This document shows positions 26,446-33,905 of a DNA stretch of 64,000 nucleotides, piece by piece (positions within the stretch are counted from its first letter, which is position 1; the number at the start of each line of letters is the position of its first letter). The translations under genes and the position numbers were made by a program. The notes beneath the pieces were generated by a model. That model had not been told where the DNA came from. It searched no databases and saw only the letters and a program-made list of their open reading frames with translations. The DNA comes from Myxosarcina sp. GI1 (GTDB lineage Bacteria; Cyanobacteriota; Cyanobacteriia; Cyanobacteriales; Xenococcaceae): contig NZ_JRFE01000024.1 of the NCBI RefSeq assembly GCF_000756305.1, positions 229,620-293,619 on the forward strand. Direction: 5' to 3'.

Positions 26446-27951
26446 TTATAATTTGCTTAAAGCTGCTATCTGTGCTTCGGCTTTGTTTAAAGATTCATGC
26501 CATTCTTTTTCGGGATCGCTGTCGGCAACGATACCCGCACCAACCTGTCCGTAAACCATTGCCGTAGTATTAGGTTTGGCAGAATTGATATAGAGAAGGC
26601 TGCGAATTAGGATATTTAAATCTAAATTACCTCGGCAATCTAAGTAACCACAAGAACCATAAAACAGGCTGCGCCTTACTGGTTCTAATTCTTCAATAAT
26701 TTCCATACAGCGTACTTTCGGGCAGCCCGTAATAGTTCCGCCAGGAAACATAGCGCGAATTAGATCGACAGCGTTGCGATCGCTCGGCAAAATACCTCTG
26801 ACATTACTAACCAGGTGCATTACGTGACTGTAACGTTCGATCTCCAGTAGTTCATCTACCGTTACCGAACCCCACTGACATACTCGACCTAAATCGTTAC
26901 GTTCCAGGTCTACTAACATAACGTGTTCGGCTCTTTCTTTGCTATTTGACACTAGTTCGCCAGCTAAAACGCTATCGCTCTCAGTTGTCTTACCTCTGGG
27001 TCTAGTTCCTGCTATTGGTCTGGTTTCGGCTACATTATCCTGCAATTTAATCAAGCGTTCGGGAGAACAGCTAACAACATCACCCCAGGGCGATCGCCAG
27101 TAGCTAGCAAAAGGCGAAGGATTTATTTGTTTTAAGTTTTGATATATCGTCCAGCTATCAGTTTTGGTTGCAGTTTGAAACCGCAAAGATAAATTGGTTT
27201 GAAAAATATCTCCTGCTTGAATATATTTTTTTGCTTGTCTGACGGCATGTTGGTATTCTAATTGTGAGGTTTGAAAAGAGAAATTTGGTAAAGTTTTTGC
27301 ACTGTTGGAGCGAGGTGAAGCTTGGGGATCGACCTCGAATAAAGAGCCATAACCCCTATAGTTTTCTGTTTCTAAAAAACTTTGAGGGCGATCGACAGCT
27401 AATATAGACCGAGCAACGTTATTAGAAATAGAGGAACTAACCAAAGCAGCAAACTCCAATCTAGCTTCGAGTTCGTCTAGCTGTTGGGGAACTGTGGCTG
27501 CCAGCCAGAGAGTTTGCTGCTGATGATCTAAAACAGCAAAACAATCTGGTTCGTACCAATATGCTACAGGAAAAGGAAGGGGATCTCTATTTTTGTCAGG
27601 CAAACGTTCGATTTCCCAAGCCAGATCGTAACCCAACCAACCCAGCCACCCTCCAGTAAACGGCAGGTGAGCGATCGCGGTATTATTATTCATCTGGCAA
27701 CGATCTACTAGCGAATTTAGGCTTGATAAAATCTTACCGAGTGGAAAAGTCCATAGTTGAAGTTTGCCGTCAACTAAGCGCGGTTTGCCAGCACAGATTG
27801 AATAACGAGCCAGCTTACCAGTGCGACCGACAGGACTTTCTAAAAGCGTAGCAATGCGATCGCTATGGTAAAACAACTTCTCAAAAATCTCGGCAGCAGT
27901 ACGATTATTAAGTGTTTGCGATCGCCAGTACCAAGGTAACAACTGTTTCAT
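26446..27951 (-). CDS. pabB: chorismate-binding enzyme, aminodeoxychorismate/anthranilate synthase component I type
   Basis: Converts chorismate with ammonia from a partner glutaminase, giving aminodeoxychorismate (folate) or anthranilate (tryptophan). The C-terminal catalytic core has AGDIFQTNLSLRF, GDVVSCSPERLIKL, ETRPIAGTRPRG, LVDLERNDLGRVC and PGGTITGCPKVRCMEIIEEL. At 501 aa the length fits either TrpE or PabB. The N-terminal region lacks an obvious LLESX10S tryptophan-feedback motif (it has LLESPVGRTGKLARYS, an altered version), so PabB is favoured but not certain. The gene begins 16 bases after the EcfT gene stop and is probably co-transcribed with it. Confidence 0.85.
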   Translation of the reverse strand: MKQLLPWYWRSQTLNNRTAAEIFEKLFYHSDRIATLLESPVGRTGKLARYSICAGKPRLVDGKLQLWTFPLGKILSSLNSLVDRCQMNNNTAIAHLPFTGGWLGWLGYDLAWEIERLPDKNRDPLPFPVAYWYEPDCFAVLDHQQQTLWLAATVPQQLDELEARLEFAALVSSSISNNVARSILAVDRPQSFLETENYRGYGSLFEVDPQASPRSNSAKTLPNFSFQTSQLEYQHAVRQAKKYIQAGDIFQTNLSLRFQTATKTDSWTIYQNLKQINPSPFASYWRSPWGDVVSCSPERLIKLQDNVAETRPIAGTRPRGKTTESDSVLAGELVSNSKERAEHVMLVDLERNDLGRVCQWGSVTVDELLEIERYSHVMHLVSNVRGILPSDRNAVDLIRAMFPGGTITGCPKVRCMEIIEELEPVRRSLFYGSCGYLDCRGNLDLNILIRSLLYINSAKPNTTAMVYGQVGAGIVADSDPEKEWHESLNKAEAQIAALSKL

Positions 27952-27967
27952 CGAATTAAAAAATTAA

Positions 27968-28897
27968 TTAAGCCATACCTCCAAACGACCAGCGAGCAAA
28001 CCAAAAAGGAATTAAAACTGCCAAAGCCAGCCAGTCTCGCCAGCGCAACTTCAGATGATGCCACTGTACCTTATGCTCGTTAGGACTGGTAAAACCGCGT
28101 ACGTCCATAGCTGTAGCAATTTGTTCGGAGCGCAACAATAGATTTTCTAATAATTTTTCAGCAACCACTAGCCAAAGCTTAAAGCTACGTCGCAGTCCGA
28201 GTTTTTTCCAGTCAATTGCTCTGGTACGGATCGATCTAACTAAATTTTGAATTTCTTCTAAAACTAAAGGAATAAAACGTAGTGAGAGAGTGAGAGTTAG
28301 AGCTATTTCCGATACAGGGAGTTTAAACCAACGTAGAGGTTTCATCAAATCTTCTAAACCTGCGGTGATTTCTTCGGGTGCTGTAGTTAATAAGTATAGG
28401 TTGGTGCTGTAAATTAAGGTAAAAAATAAGGTCGAAACCCGCACGGCTATATCTAGAGAACGACGAGTAATAGTAATTTGAGGGATGAAAAGAAAGCCAG
28501 GACGATCTACATAAGTATATCGATACGAAGTAGGCTGCGGTAGCTCTAGGGGACATTCGGCAGGATTTTCTACTGGCTCCGAACAAAATTGCGGCGTTCT
28601 GGGCTGTGATTCTACAGCCAAGCCATCAGGAGCAATACAGGCGATTGCAAAAATTAAACTGCATAGTAAAATTAACCAGCCCATCTGCTTGCGCCAGACT
28701 CTTAAAGGAATCGCTGCTGACAATGTTATTAACATAAGCAATCCTACTAATGCCAAACGCCAAACAGGATTGGCAAGTAAAGGCGCAATCAAAAATGTCA
28801 TCAGCCAGGCAAGCTTAACTCTGGGATCTATTCTATGCAGCCAAGTTTCTGGTTGTTCTAAATAAAGTCCAATGGGAAGCGAGCGCAGTAAATCCAT
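27968..28897 (-). CDS. ECF transporter transmembrane component (CbiQ/EcfT family)
   Basis: Integral membrane coupling protein of energy-coupling-factor vitamin or metal importers. Five or so membrane segments are visible (LAWLMTFLIAPLLANPVWRL, MGWLILLCSLIFAIACIAP, RVSTLFFTLIYSTNLYLLTT, plus a C-terminal one), together with the signature region IATAMDVRGF, equivalent to the Ala-Arg-Gly box contacting the ATPases. A segment of about 50 residues between membrane parts (QPRTPQFCSEPVENPAECPL) is an extra loop. The ATPase and substrate-binding genes are not nearby. A homologue is conserved across cyanobacteria and plastids. Substrate unknown. Confidence 0.88.
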   Translation of the reverse strand: MDLLRSLPIGLYLEQPETWLHRIDPRVKLAWLMTFLIAPLLANPVWRLALVGLLMLITLSAAIPLRVWRKQMGWLILLCSLIFAIACIAPDGLAVESQPRTPQFCSEPVENPAECPLELPQPTSYRYTYVDRPGFLFIPQITITRRSLDIAVRVSTLFFTLIYSTNLYLLTTAPEEITAGLEDLMKPLRWFKLPVSEIALTLTLSLRFIPLVLEEIQNLVRSIRTRAIDWKKLGLRRSFKLWLVVAEKLLENLLLRSEQIATAMDVRGFTSPNEHKVQWHHLKLRWRDWLALAVLIPFWFARWSFGGMA

Positions 28898-28975
28898 TGT
28901 TGTCGTTTATTGTTAATAGCTTCTAACCAGTATAGTAATAACTAACAGTCTATTAACCTACAATCTTATTAGCAG

Positions 28976-29003
28976 CAAAAAAGGTAGACTGCATAGCCTA
29001 CCT
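28976..29003 (-). terminator. intrinsic terminator of the thrC operon
   Basis: Read on the minus strand, AGGTAG (29003-28998) pairs with CTACCT (28987-28982) around a 10-base loop, and a run of T follows. It lies just after the sulfur-carrier gene, so it ends the thrC operon before the EcfT gene begins. Confidence 0.75.
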
Positions 29004-29039
29004 CACTGTTACGGAACTATTAAATCGAAACTTGGAATT

Positions 29040-29315
29040 TTAGCCTCCAGCTACCGCAGGAACGATACTTACTTCGTCTCCATCATCTAGATTGGTATCC
29101 GTACCCTCTAGAAAACGAATATCTTCACTATTGACATAGAGATTGAGAAAGCGACGGGGTTTACCTGTTTCATCACAAATACGTGCCTTAATTCCAGGGC
29201 AGTTAGTTTCCAGAGAATTAATTAATTCATCAACATTACTACCACTGCACTCGATAGTAGCTTGATTGTTGGTAAATTTTTGCAAGGGGGTGGGAATTAA
29301 TACTTTAACGGTCAT
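29040..29315 (-). CDS. MoaD/ThiS-like sulfur carrier protein
   Basis: Ubiquitin-fold sulfur carrier that holds a thiocarboxylate on its C-terminal glycine. The 91-aa protein ends [14 protein letters not shown], with the required di-glycine, and has the beta-grasp pattern ([44 protein letters not shown]). It starts 37 bases after the thrC stop and is co-transcribed with it. Carriers of this type serve molybdopterin, thiamin, cysteine (CysO) or homocysteine synthesis; the thrC partnership suggests an amino-acid sulfur route rather than molybdopterin, but this is inference. A terminator follows directly. Confidence 0.88.
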   Translation of the reverse strand: MTVKVLIPTPLQKFTNNQATIECSGSNVDELINSLETNCPGIKARICDETGKPRRFLNLYVNSEDIRFLEGTDTNLDDGDEVSIVPAVAGG

Positions 29316-29352
29316 AATTGGTCACAAACAATAAACTATGTAGTAAATGAAT

Positions 29353-30651
29353 TTAAACAGTAACTTGCTGCCATTCAAGGCGTTCTAGAGTACGAGAACG
29401 TTCTAAAGCTCGCTCGAAACTATCGAGTTTGGGTTCGATGGTGAAAGGTTCGCCAATATAACCCTGTACGGCTTCCTGGGTTTTTAAGCCGTTACCAGTA
29501 ATGTAAGCAACAGTAGTTTCATCGGGGTCAATTTTACCTGCTTCTACTAGCTTTTTCAGCACGGCAATAGTCGTACCGCCAGCGGTTTCGGTAAAGATAC
29601 CTTCGGTTTCGGCAAGTAGCTTCATGCCCTCGACAATTTCAGCATCGCTAACGGATTCGATATTACCATTAGTCTTACGAGCGAGGTCTAGAGCGTACAT
29701 ACCGTCGGCAGGATTACCGATCGCGATCGATTTAGCAATGGTGTTGGGTTTGACTGGCTTGACAAAATCTCTACCTGCTTTAAATGCTTCGGCAATGGGA
29801 GAGCAACCGTCTGCCTGTGCGCCGCTAAAGCGGACATCTTTTGCTTCTACCAAACCTGTTTTAATAAATTCTTGAAAGCCTTTATAGATTTTAGTGTAGA
29901 GAGAACCAGAAGCCAGAGGTGCTACTACGTGGTCTGGTAGTTGCCAACCCAACTGTTCGGCAACTTCAAAACCGAGAGTTTTAGATCCTTCAGAGTAGTA
30001 AGGGCGTAAATTGATATTGACAAATCCCCATCCGTAGCTATTGCCCACTTCCGAACACAGACGGTTTACCTGATCGTAGTTGCCTTTAACTGCCATGACA
30101 GTAGGATTGTAGATTAAAGTACCGAGAACTTTTCCTGCTTCTAGGTCGGCAGGAATAAATACGCAACAGTCCATACCTGCATGGGCGGCGATCGCAGCAG
30201 TTGAATTGGCTAAATTACCAGTACTAGCACAAGATACTGTAGAGAAACCAAGTTCTCTAGCGCGGGTTAAAGCTACAGATACTACCCGATCTTTAAAGCT
30301 CAAGGTAGGCATATTGACGGCATCGTTTTTGATGTAGAGATTTTTTAGACCCAGACGACGAGCTAAACGAGTCGATTTGACTAAGGGAGTCATTCCAGTG
30401 CCAACATCGATGGGATTTTCGGTTTCTACTGGTAGAAAAGCCTTATAACGCCAAATTGAATTAGGACCTGCAGCTATGGTTTCTCTACTTACAATAGAGC
30501 GAATTGCCTCATAGTCATAAGCAACTTCTAAAGGAGAAAAGGTTTCTTCGCAAACGTGAAGTGCTTCTAAGGGATATTTTACCCCTCCTTCTTTTGATAC
30601 CAAATTGGTAAAAGTCCGTGGTTTTGATGTCTTAGCTATTGCCTGGGTCAT
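29353..30651 (-). CDS. thrC: threonine synthase
   Basis: PLP enzyme converting O-phosphohomoserine to threonine. The PLP lysine lies in NMPTLSFKDRVVSVALTRA, followed by the phosphate-binding region SCASTGNLANSTAAIAAHAG, and the glycine loop LASGSLYTKIYKG. The N-terminal GVKYPLEALHVCEETFSPLE with one Cys in the zinc-finger-like head and the 432-aa length match the class found in cyanobacteria. The ribosome-binding site is AGGAA. It leads a two-gene operon with the sulfur-carrier protein; two hairpins lie between thrC and the upstream SpoIID gene. Confidence 0.95.
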   Translation of the reverse strand: MTQAIAKTSKPRTFTNLVSKEGGVKYPLEALHVCEETFSPLEVAYDYEAIRSIVSRETIAAGPNSIWRYKAFLPVETENPIDVGTGMTPLVKSTRLARRLGLKNLYIKNDAVNMPTLSFKDRVVSVALTRARELGFSTVSCASTGNLANSTAAIAAHAGMDCCVFIPADLEAGKVLGTLIYNPTVMAVKGNYDQVNRLCSEVGNSYGWGFVNINLRPYYSEGSKTLGFEVAEQLGWQLPDHVVAPLASGSLYTKIYKGFQEFIKTGLVEAKDVRFSGAQADGCSPIAEAFKAGRDFVKPVKPNTIAKSIAIGNPADGMYALDLARKTNGNIESVSDAEIVEGMKLLAETEGIFTETAGGTTIAVLKKLVEAGKIDPDETTVAYITGNGLKTQEAVQGYIGEPFTIEPKLDSFERALERSRTLERLEWQQVTV

Positions 30652-30726
30652 TTAATTAATTCCTGGTTTCTACTGATTCCGTGACAGTGGTTTTGATAGT
30701 AGCACAGCCAAAAAATCGAGTCAAAC

Positions 30727-30751
30727 ATACCCGATAATTTTTGTCGGGTAT
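30727..30751. repeat. 8-bp stem-loop in the thrC leader region
   Basis: ATACCCGA (30727-30734) pairs with TCGGGTAT (30744-30751) around a 9-base loop. It is located 76-100 bases before the thrC start, beside the SpoIID terminator. On the + strand it is followed by AATTTTT. It could be part of a leader, an extra terminator or an operator. Confidence 0.5.
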
Positions 30752-30764
30752 AATTTTTGGACAT

Positions 30765-30785
30765 AAAAAAATGCCGTAACGGCAT
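30765..30785 (-). terminator. intrinsic terminator of the SpoIID-like gene
   Basis: On the minus strand ATGCCG-TTA-CGGCAT is followed directly by a seven-T run. The tight six-pair GC-rich stem and the T-run make a textbook terminator, 54 bases after the SpoIID stop codon. Confidence 0.88.
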
Positions 30786-30838
30786 CCTATTTGACTATAA
30801 AAATCCTATAAATTACGGTAAACGGTTACTATTAAAGT

Positions 30839-31981
30839 TTAAGGCTCAATTCGCGCTAAATTGGCATTTTGATAGTAATGAGTCAAAATTTGGTTGTAGG
30901 AAACTCCCTGTTTGGCTAAATAATATGCACCCCACTGACTCAAACCCAAACCGTGACCAAAACCCCGACCGTGAATTTTTAAATTATTACCGTCGGTAGC
31001 AACTCGAAACAAAGTGCTACGCAAACCCAATGTCTGTCGTATATCTGAACCTTCTATTACAGCAGTTCCGAGATCGCCAACAACCTTCATAGTTATAACT
31101 CGACCGTAGGGAGTCACAGTTTCTGGCACGAGGTTTTTAATCTGTCCGACTCCTGCAACTAGATTCATAATCTGGCTGACGGGAACGATTTGATTCCATT
31201 CAAATACGGGTGACTGTTGGTCGTAATCTACAACTGCTCTTAAATAAGGCAAGGGAGAAGTCCAAACATCTTCTACATTTTCTGTATGACCGCCCGAAGA
31301 AGAGTGAAAAGCAGCTAAAATAACTTGGTTATTGTAGGTCATAATTTGACCTAAAGTTCCATCAACTGCTGCATGGGTAGTCGTGTATTCGCTATCGAGT
31401 CCCTTATATACTTGAGTGCCAACAGTGGTGTCGAGATCGTAAATACCATTAGTACCTGTTTTTTGCTTGTACAAAGCATAGGAGCGGGCTGCTACTGCCT
31501 GAGCTTTTAGGGCTTCAATAGGCCAGGTAGAAATCGCTTCAGCACCTACCACACTATACAAATACTGTTCGAGATCGACATGATTGATTGCCGTCAAACT
31601 CTCACCCTGACGTATTAAACGAGTTCGTCCCCGATACCAGCGATCGCCAATCCAGACATAGCCATCGTCTTTGGGTTCGATAATTAATTCTGTAGCATTA
31701 AGGCGTTCTAGAGCAATACCGCTACCATTAGTTTTTGCCGCTAAAGAAGACATGGGAGTTAGTTCGCCAATAGGCTGTCCCGCACCATTTTTAACTACGG
31801 CAGTAGTCGAACTTCCTACTTTAAGGCGCTCGACATTCTTTTGCACAGCTACTCTTAGCTCTAATGCTTGGGCAGGTAAAACTAGAACTATCCAGAGTAA
31901 TAAAGATAATAGCCAAGAACTACGAGCCAACGATAATTTATTCAATAAAGCAGTAATTAGTTTATAGTTTTGAGATGTCAT
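30839..31981 (-). CDS. SpoIID/LytB-domain protein
   Basis: Secreted or membrane-anchored peptidoglycan-active protein; SpoIID in spore formers cleaves denuded glycan strands as a lytic transglycosylase, and cyanobacterial relatives have no fixed role. The N-terminal hydrophobic signal is SSWLLSLLLWIVLVLPAQAL, and the SpoIID core shows YLYSVVGAEAISTWPIEALK, AQAVAARSYALYK, AFHSSSGGHTENVEDVW and GFGHGLGLSQWGAYYLAKQG. The start is ATG 31981 because AGGAG precedes it; a TTG would add eight residues. 380 aa. Divergent from rnz and followed by a strong terminator, so transcribed alone. Confidence 0.92.
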   Translation of the reverse strand: MTSQNYKLITALLNKLSLARSSWLLSLLLWIVLVLPAQALELRVAVQKNVERLKVGSSTTAVVKNGAGQPIGELTPMSSLAAKTNGSGIALERLNATELIIEPKDDGYVWIGDRWYRGRTRLIRQGESLTAINHVDLEQYLYSVVGAEAISTWPIEALKAQAVAARSYALYKQKTGTNGIYDLDTTVGTQVYKGLDSEYTTTHAAVDGTLGQIMTYNNQVILAAFHSSSGGHTENVEDVWTSPLPYLRAVVDYDQQSPVFEWNQIVPVSQIMNLVAGVGQIKNLVPETVTPYGRVITMKVVGDLGTAVIEGSDIRQTLGLRSTLFRVATDGNNLKIHGRGFGHGLGLSQWGAYYLAKQGVSYNQILTHYYQNANLARIEP

Positions 31982-32224
31982 TGTTTTTGTAAATCTCCTC
32001 AACAACTAAAATCAACCCGAAATAATAGCGAGCGATTTAAAAATATAGTCTTATAGATAGATGGATCTCAAACTAATAGTGTTTCTTATTTTTTGGCAAT
32101 TCGTCAAGTAAAGTTTGAAAATACAAACAAAGTGTAAAGCGATCGTCCACTTCAAATAGAGACTAATTGTTAAGATAGATACTTAAATTCTTAAGACAAG
32201 AAATTAGCTCGAAGATTATCTATA

Positions 32225-33190
32225 GTGGAAATTACCTTTTTAGGAACCAGTTCTGGAGTACCGACGCGATCTCGCAACGTATCTAGTATCGCCCTGCGCC
32301 TTCCCCAACGTGCCGAAGTTTGGCTATTTGACTGCGGCGAGGGAACGCAGCATCAGCTATTGCGTAGTGATATTAAGAGTTCGCAAATTCGTCGCATTTT
32401 TATTACCCACATGCACGGAGATCATATTTATGGTCTGCTAGGGTTAATTGCTTCTGGCGGTTTGGCTGGTAACGCTCAGGCGATCGATATTTATGGTCCT
32501 GAAGGGTTAAAAGCATATCTCGAAACTGGTGCTAAATATTCTTGTTTTAAATTGGGTTCGCGACTGCGAGTACATACAGTCAAACCTGGTTTACTTTACG
32601 AAGACGACGAGTTTAGCATTAGTTGTCAATTATTAAAACATCGCATTCCCGCTCATGGCTATCGTATAGTCGAACAAGATCGTGCCGGAAGATTTGATAT
32701 CGACAAAGCTAAAGCTTTGAGAATTCCTCCAGGACCAGTTTATGGCAAACTAAAGCAGGGGCAAGTAGTAACCCTAGAAGACGGTCGGGTTATTAACGGT
32801 AAAGAACTTTGTGGCGAACCAGAAACAGGACGAAAAATAGCTTACTGCACCGATACCGTATTTTGTGAGGCAGCAGTAGAATTAGCGCGAGATGCTGATG
32901 TCTTAATACACGAAGCGACTTTTGCTCATCAAGATGCAGAGATGGCTTTTGAACGGATGCACTCGACTTCTACTATGGCAGCGCAAGTGGCATTACTAGC
33001 AGGGGTTAAAAAATTAATCATGACTCATTTTAGCCCTCGTTATGCTCCTGGTAATTCCCTACAGCTAGAAGATCTCAAACAAGAAGCAAGAGCAATTTTT
33101 CCTAATACCAAGCTGGCTTATGACTTTTATACGTATGAAGTTCCCAGACGTAGAGAAGCAGCTGAGAAAAAATTGAAAGTTGCTAGTTAA
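32225..33190 (+). CDS. rnz: ribonuclease Z
   Basis: Metallo-beta-lactamase-fold endonuclease that trims tRNA 3' trailers before CCA addition, fitting a genome whose tRNA genes lack encoded CCA (see tRNA-Thr). The zinc motif is THMHGDH (H62, H64, D66, H67), and the second-half ligands are in YCTDT, IHEATFAH and MTHFSPRY. PGPVYGKLKQGQ is the typical flexible region. At 321 aa this is the short (ElaC) form. It starts at a GTG. Confidence 0.96.
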   Translation: MEITFLGTSSGVPTRSRNVSSIALRLPQRAEVWLFDCGEGTQHQLLRSDIKSSQIRRIFITHMHGDHIYGLLGLIASGGLAGNAQAIDIYGPEGLKAYLETGAKYSCFKLGSRLRVHTVKPGLLYEDDEFSISCQLLKHRIPAHGYRIVEQDRAGRFDIDKAKALRIPPGPVYGKLKQGQVVTLEDGRVINGKELCGEPETGRKIAYCTDTVFCEAAVELARDADVLIHEATFAHQDAEMAFERMHSTSTMAAQVALLAGVKKLIMTHFSPRYAPGNSLQLEDLKQEARAIFPNTKLAYDFYTYEVPRRREAAEKKLKVAS

Positions 33191-33905
33191 AAGAAAAGCG
33201 AAGTATCCCATTTTGGCAGATAAATTAAACAACAATTTGTCCATTAAGATAAGCACATCGTAACCCCAGCATTTGAGTTACCAAATTGGGATTCTACTGC
33301 ATCCCATAAATTTTTAAACGGCAGTCGACTTGTGAAGCAGGATACGATCTCAAAGCTGGCTTGCATAGTAATTTATTGCTTCAGTTATCATCTAATTCTG
33401 GCATATTTTAACTTGATATTTTGATGCGACGGCTCTATTTTTAGTGGAGTGTTTTAAAATTTGTTTTAAATAAAATTTTTGCGTAAATAAACAGTAAATT
33501 AATGTGTTTTTTATTTTGTCTTTCTTTTTTTTATAATCATGTAGTTCAATATGATTTATGCCAAAAAATTATTTTATTGCTAAAGCTTATTTTTACATCA
33601 ATCGGGTTTAGTAATAAGAATTGTAAACTGTCTTTGACATCAATATGCTAAACTATTAAATATAAAGTTTATCCGTCAATCGGGATAAAAAAAACAAAAC
33701 AAATATTATTAAATTGTTTTTTTGTAGACATTTGAGGTCGAATATATCTACAAAAATCTTAGAATTGTTGCTGTTTTTGCAACTAATATCAATTTTAAAA
33801 TACGTCTGTTAAAAAAGTTTAGTAGTTGTAAAAATATTTCTCAACAGCTTGAAAAGCTAAAAATAATTTGAGGGAGTAAAAGAATAATTTCTTTTTAAAC
33901 GATTG
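33191..33905. other. long AT-rich spacer before the fatty-acid locus
   Basis: About 715 bases. The first part (33225-33380) holds a decayed coding remnant on the minus strand; the rest is AT-rich with poly-T tracts, no coding frame and no clear promoter match. GAGGGAG at about 33872-33878 is too far (about 28 bases) from the next ATG for an ordinary ribosome-binding site. Confidence 0.55.
33225..33380 (-). pseudogene. possible C-terminal gene remnant with one in-frame stop
   Basis: A minus-strand frame is open from 33380 to a TAA at 33225-33227 apart from a single TAG at 33294-33296. It reads CKPALRSYPASQVDCRLKIY, then GMQ-stop-NPNLVTQM and LGLRCAYLNGQIVV. The residue choice looks protein-like. 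There is no start codon context, so this would be a fragment of a larger lost gene. Weak evidence; could be chance. Confidence 0.25.
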
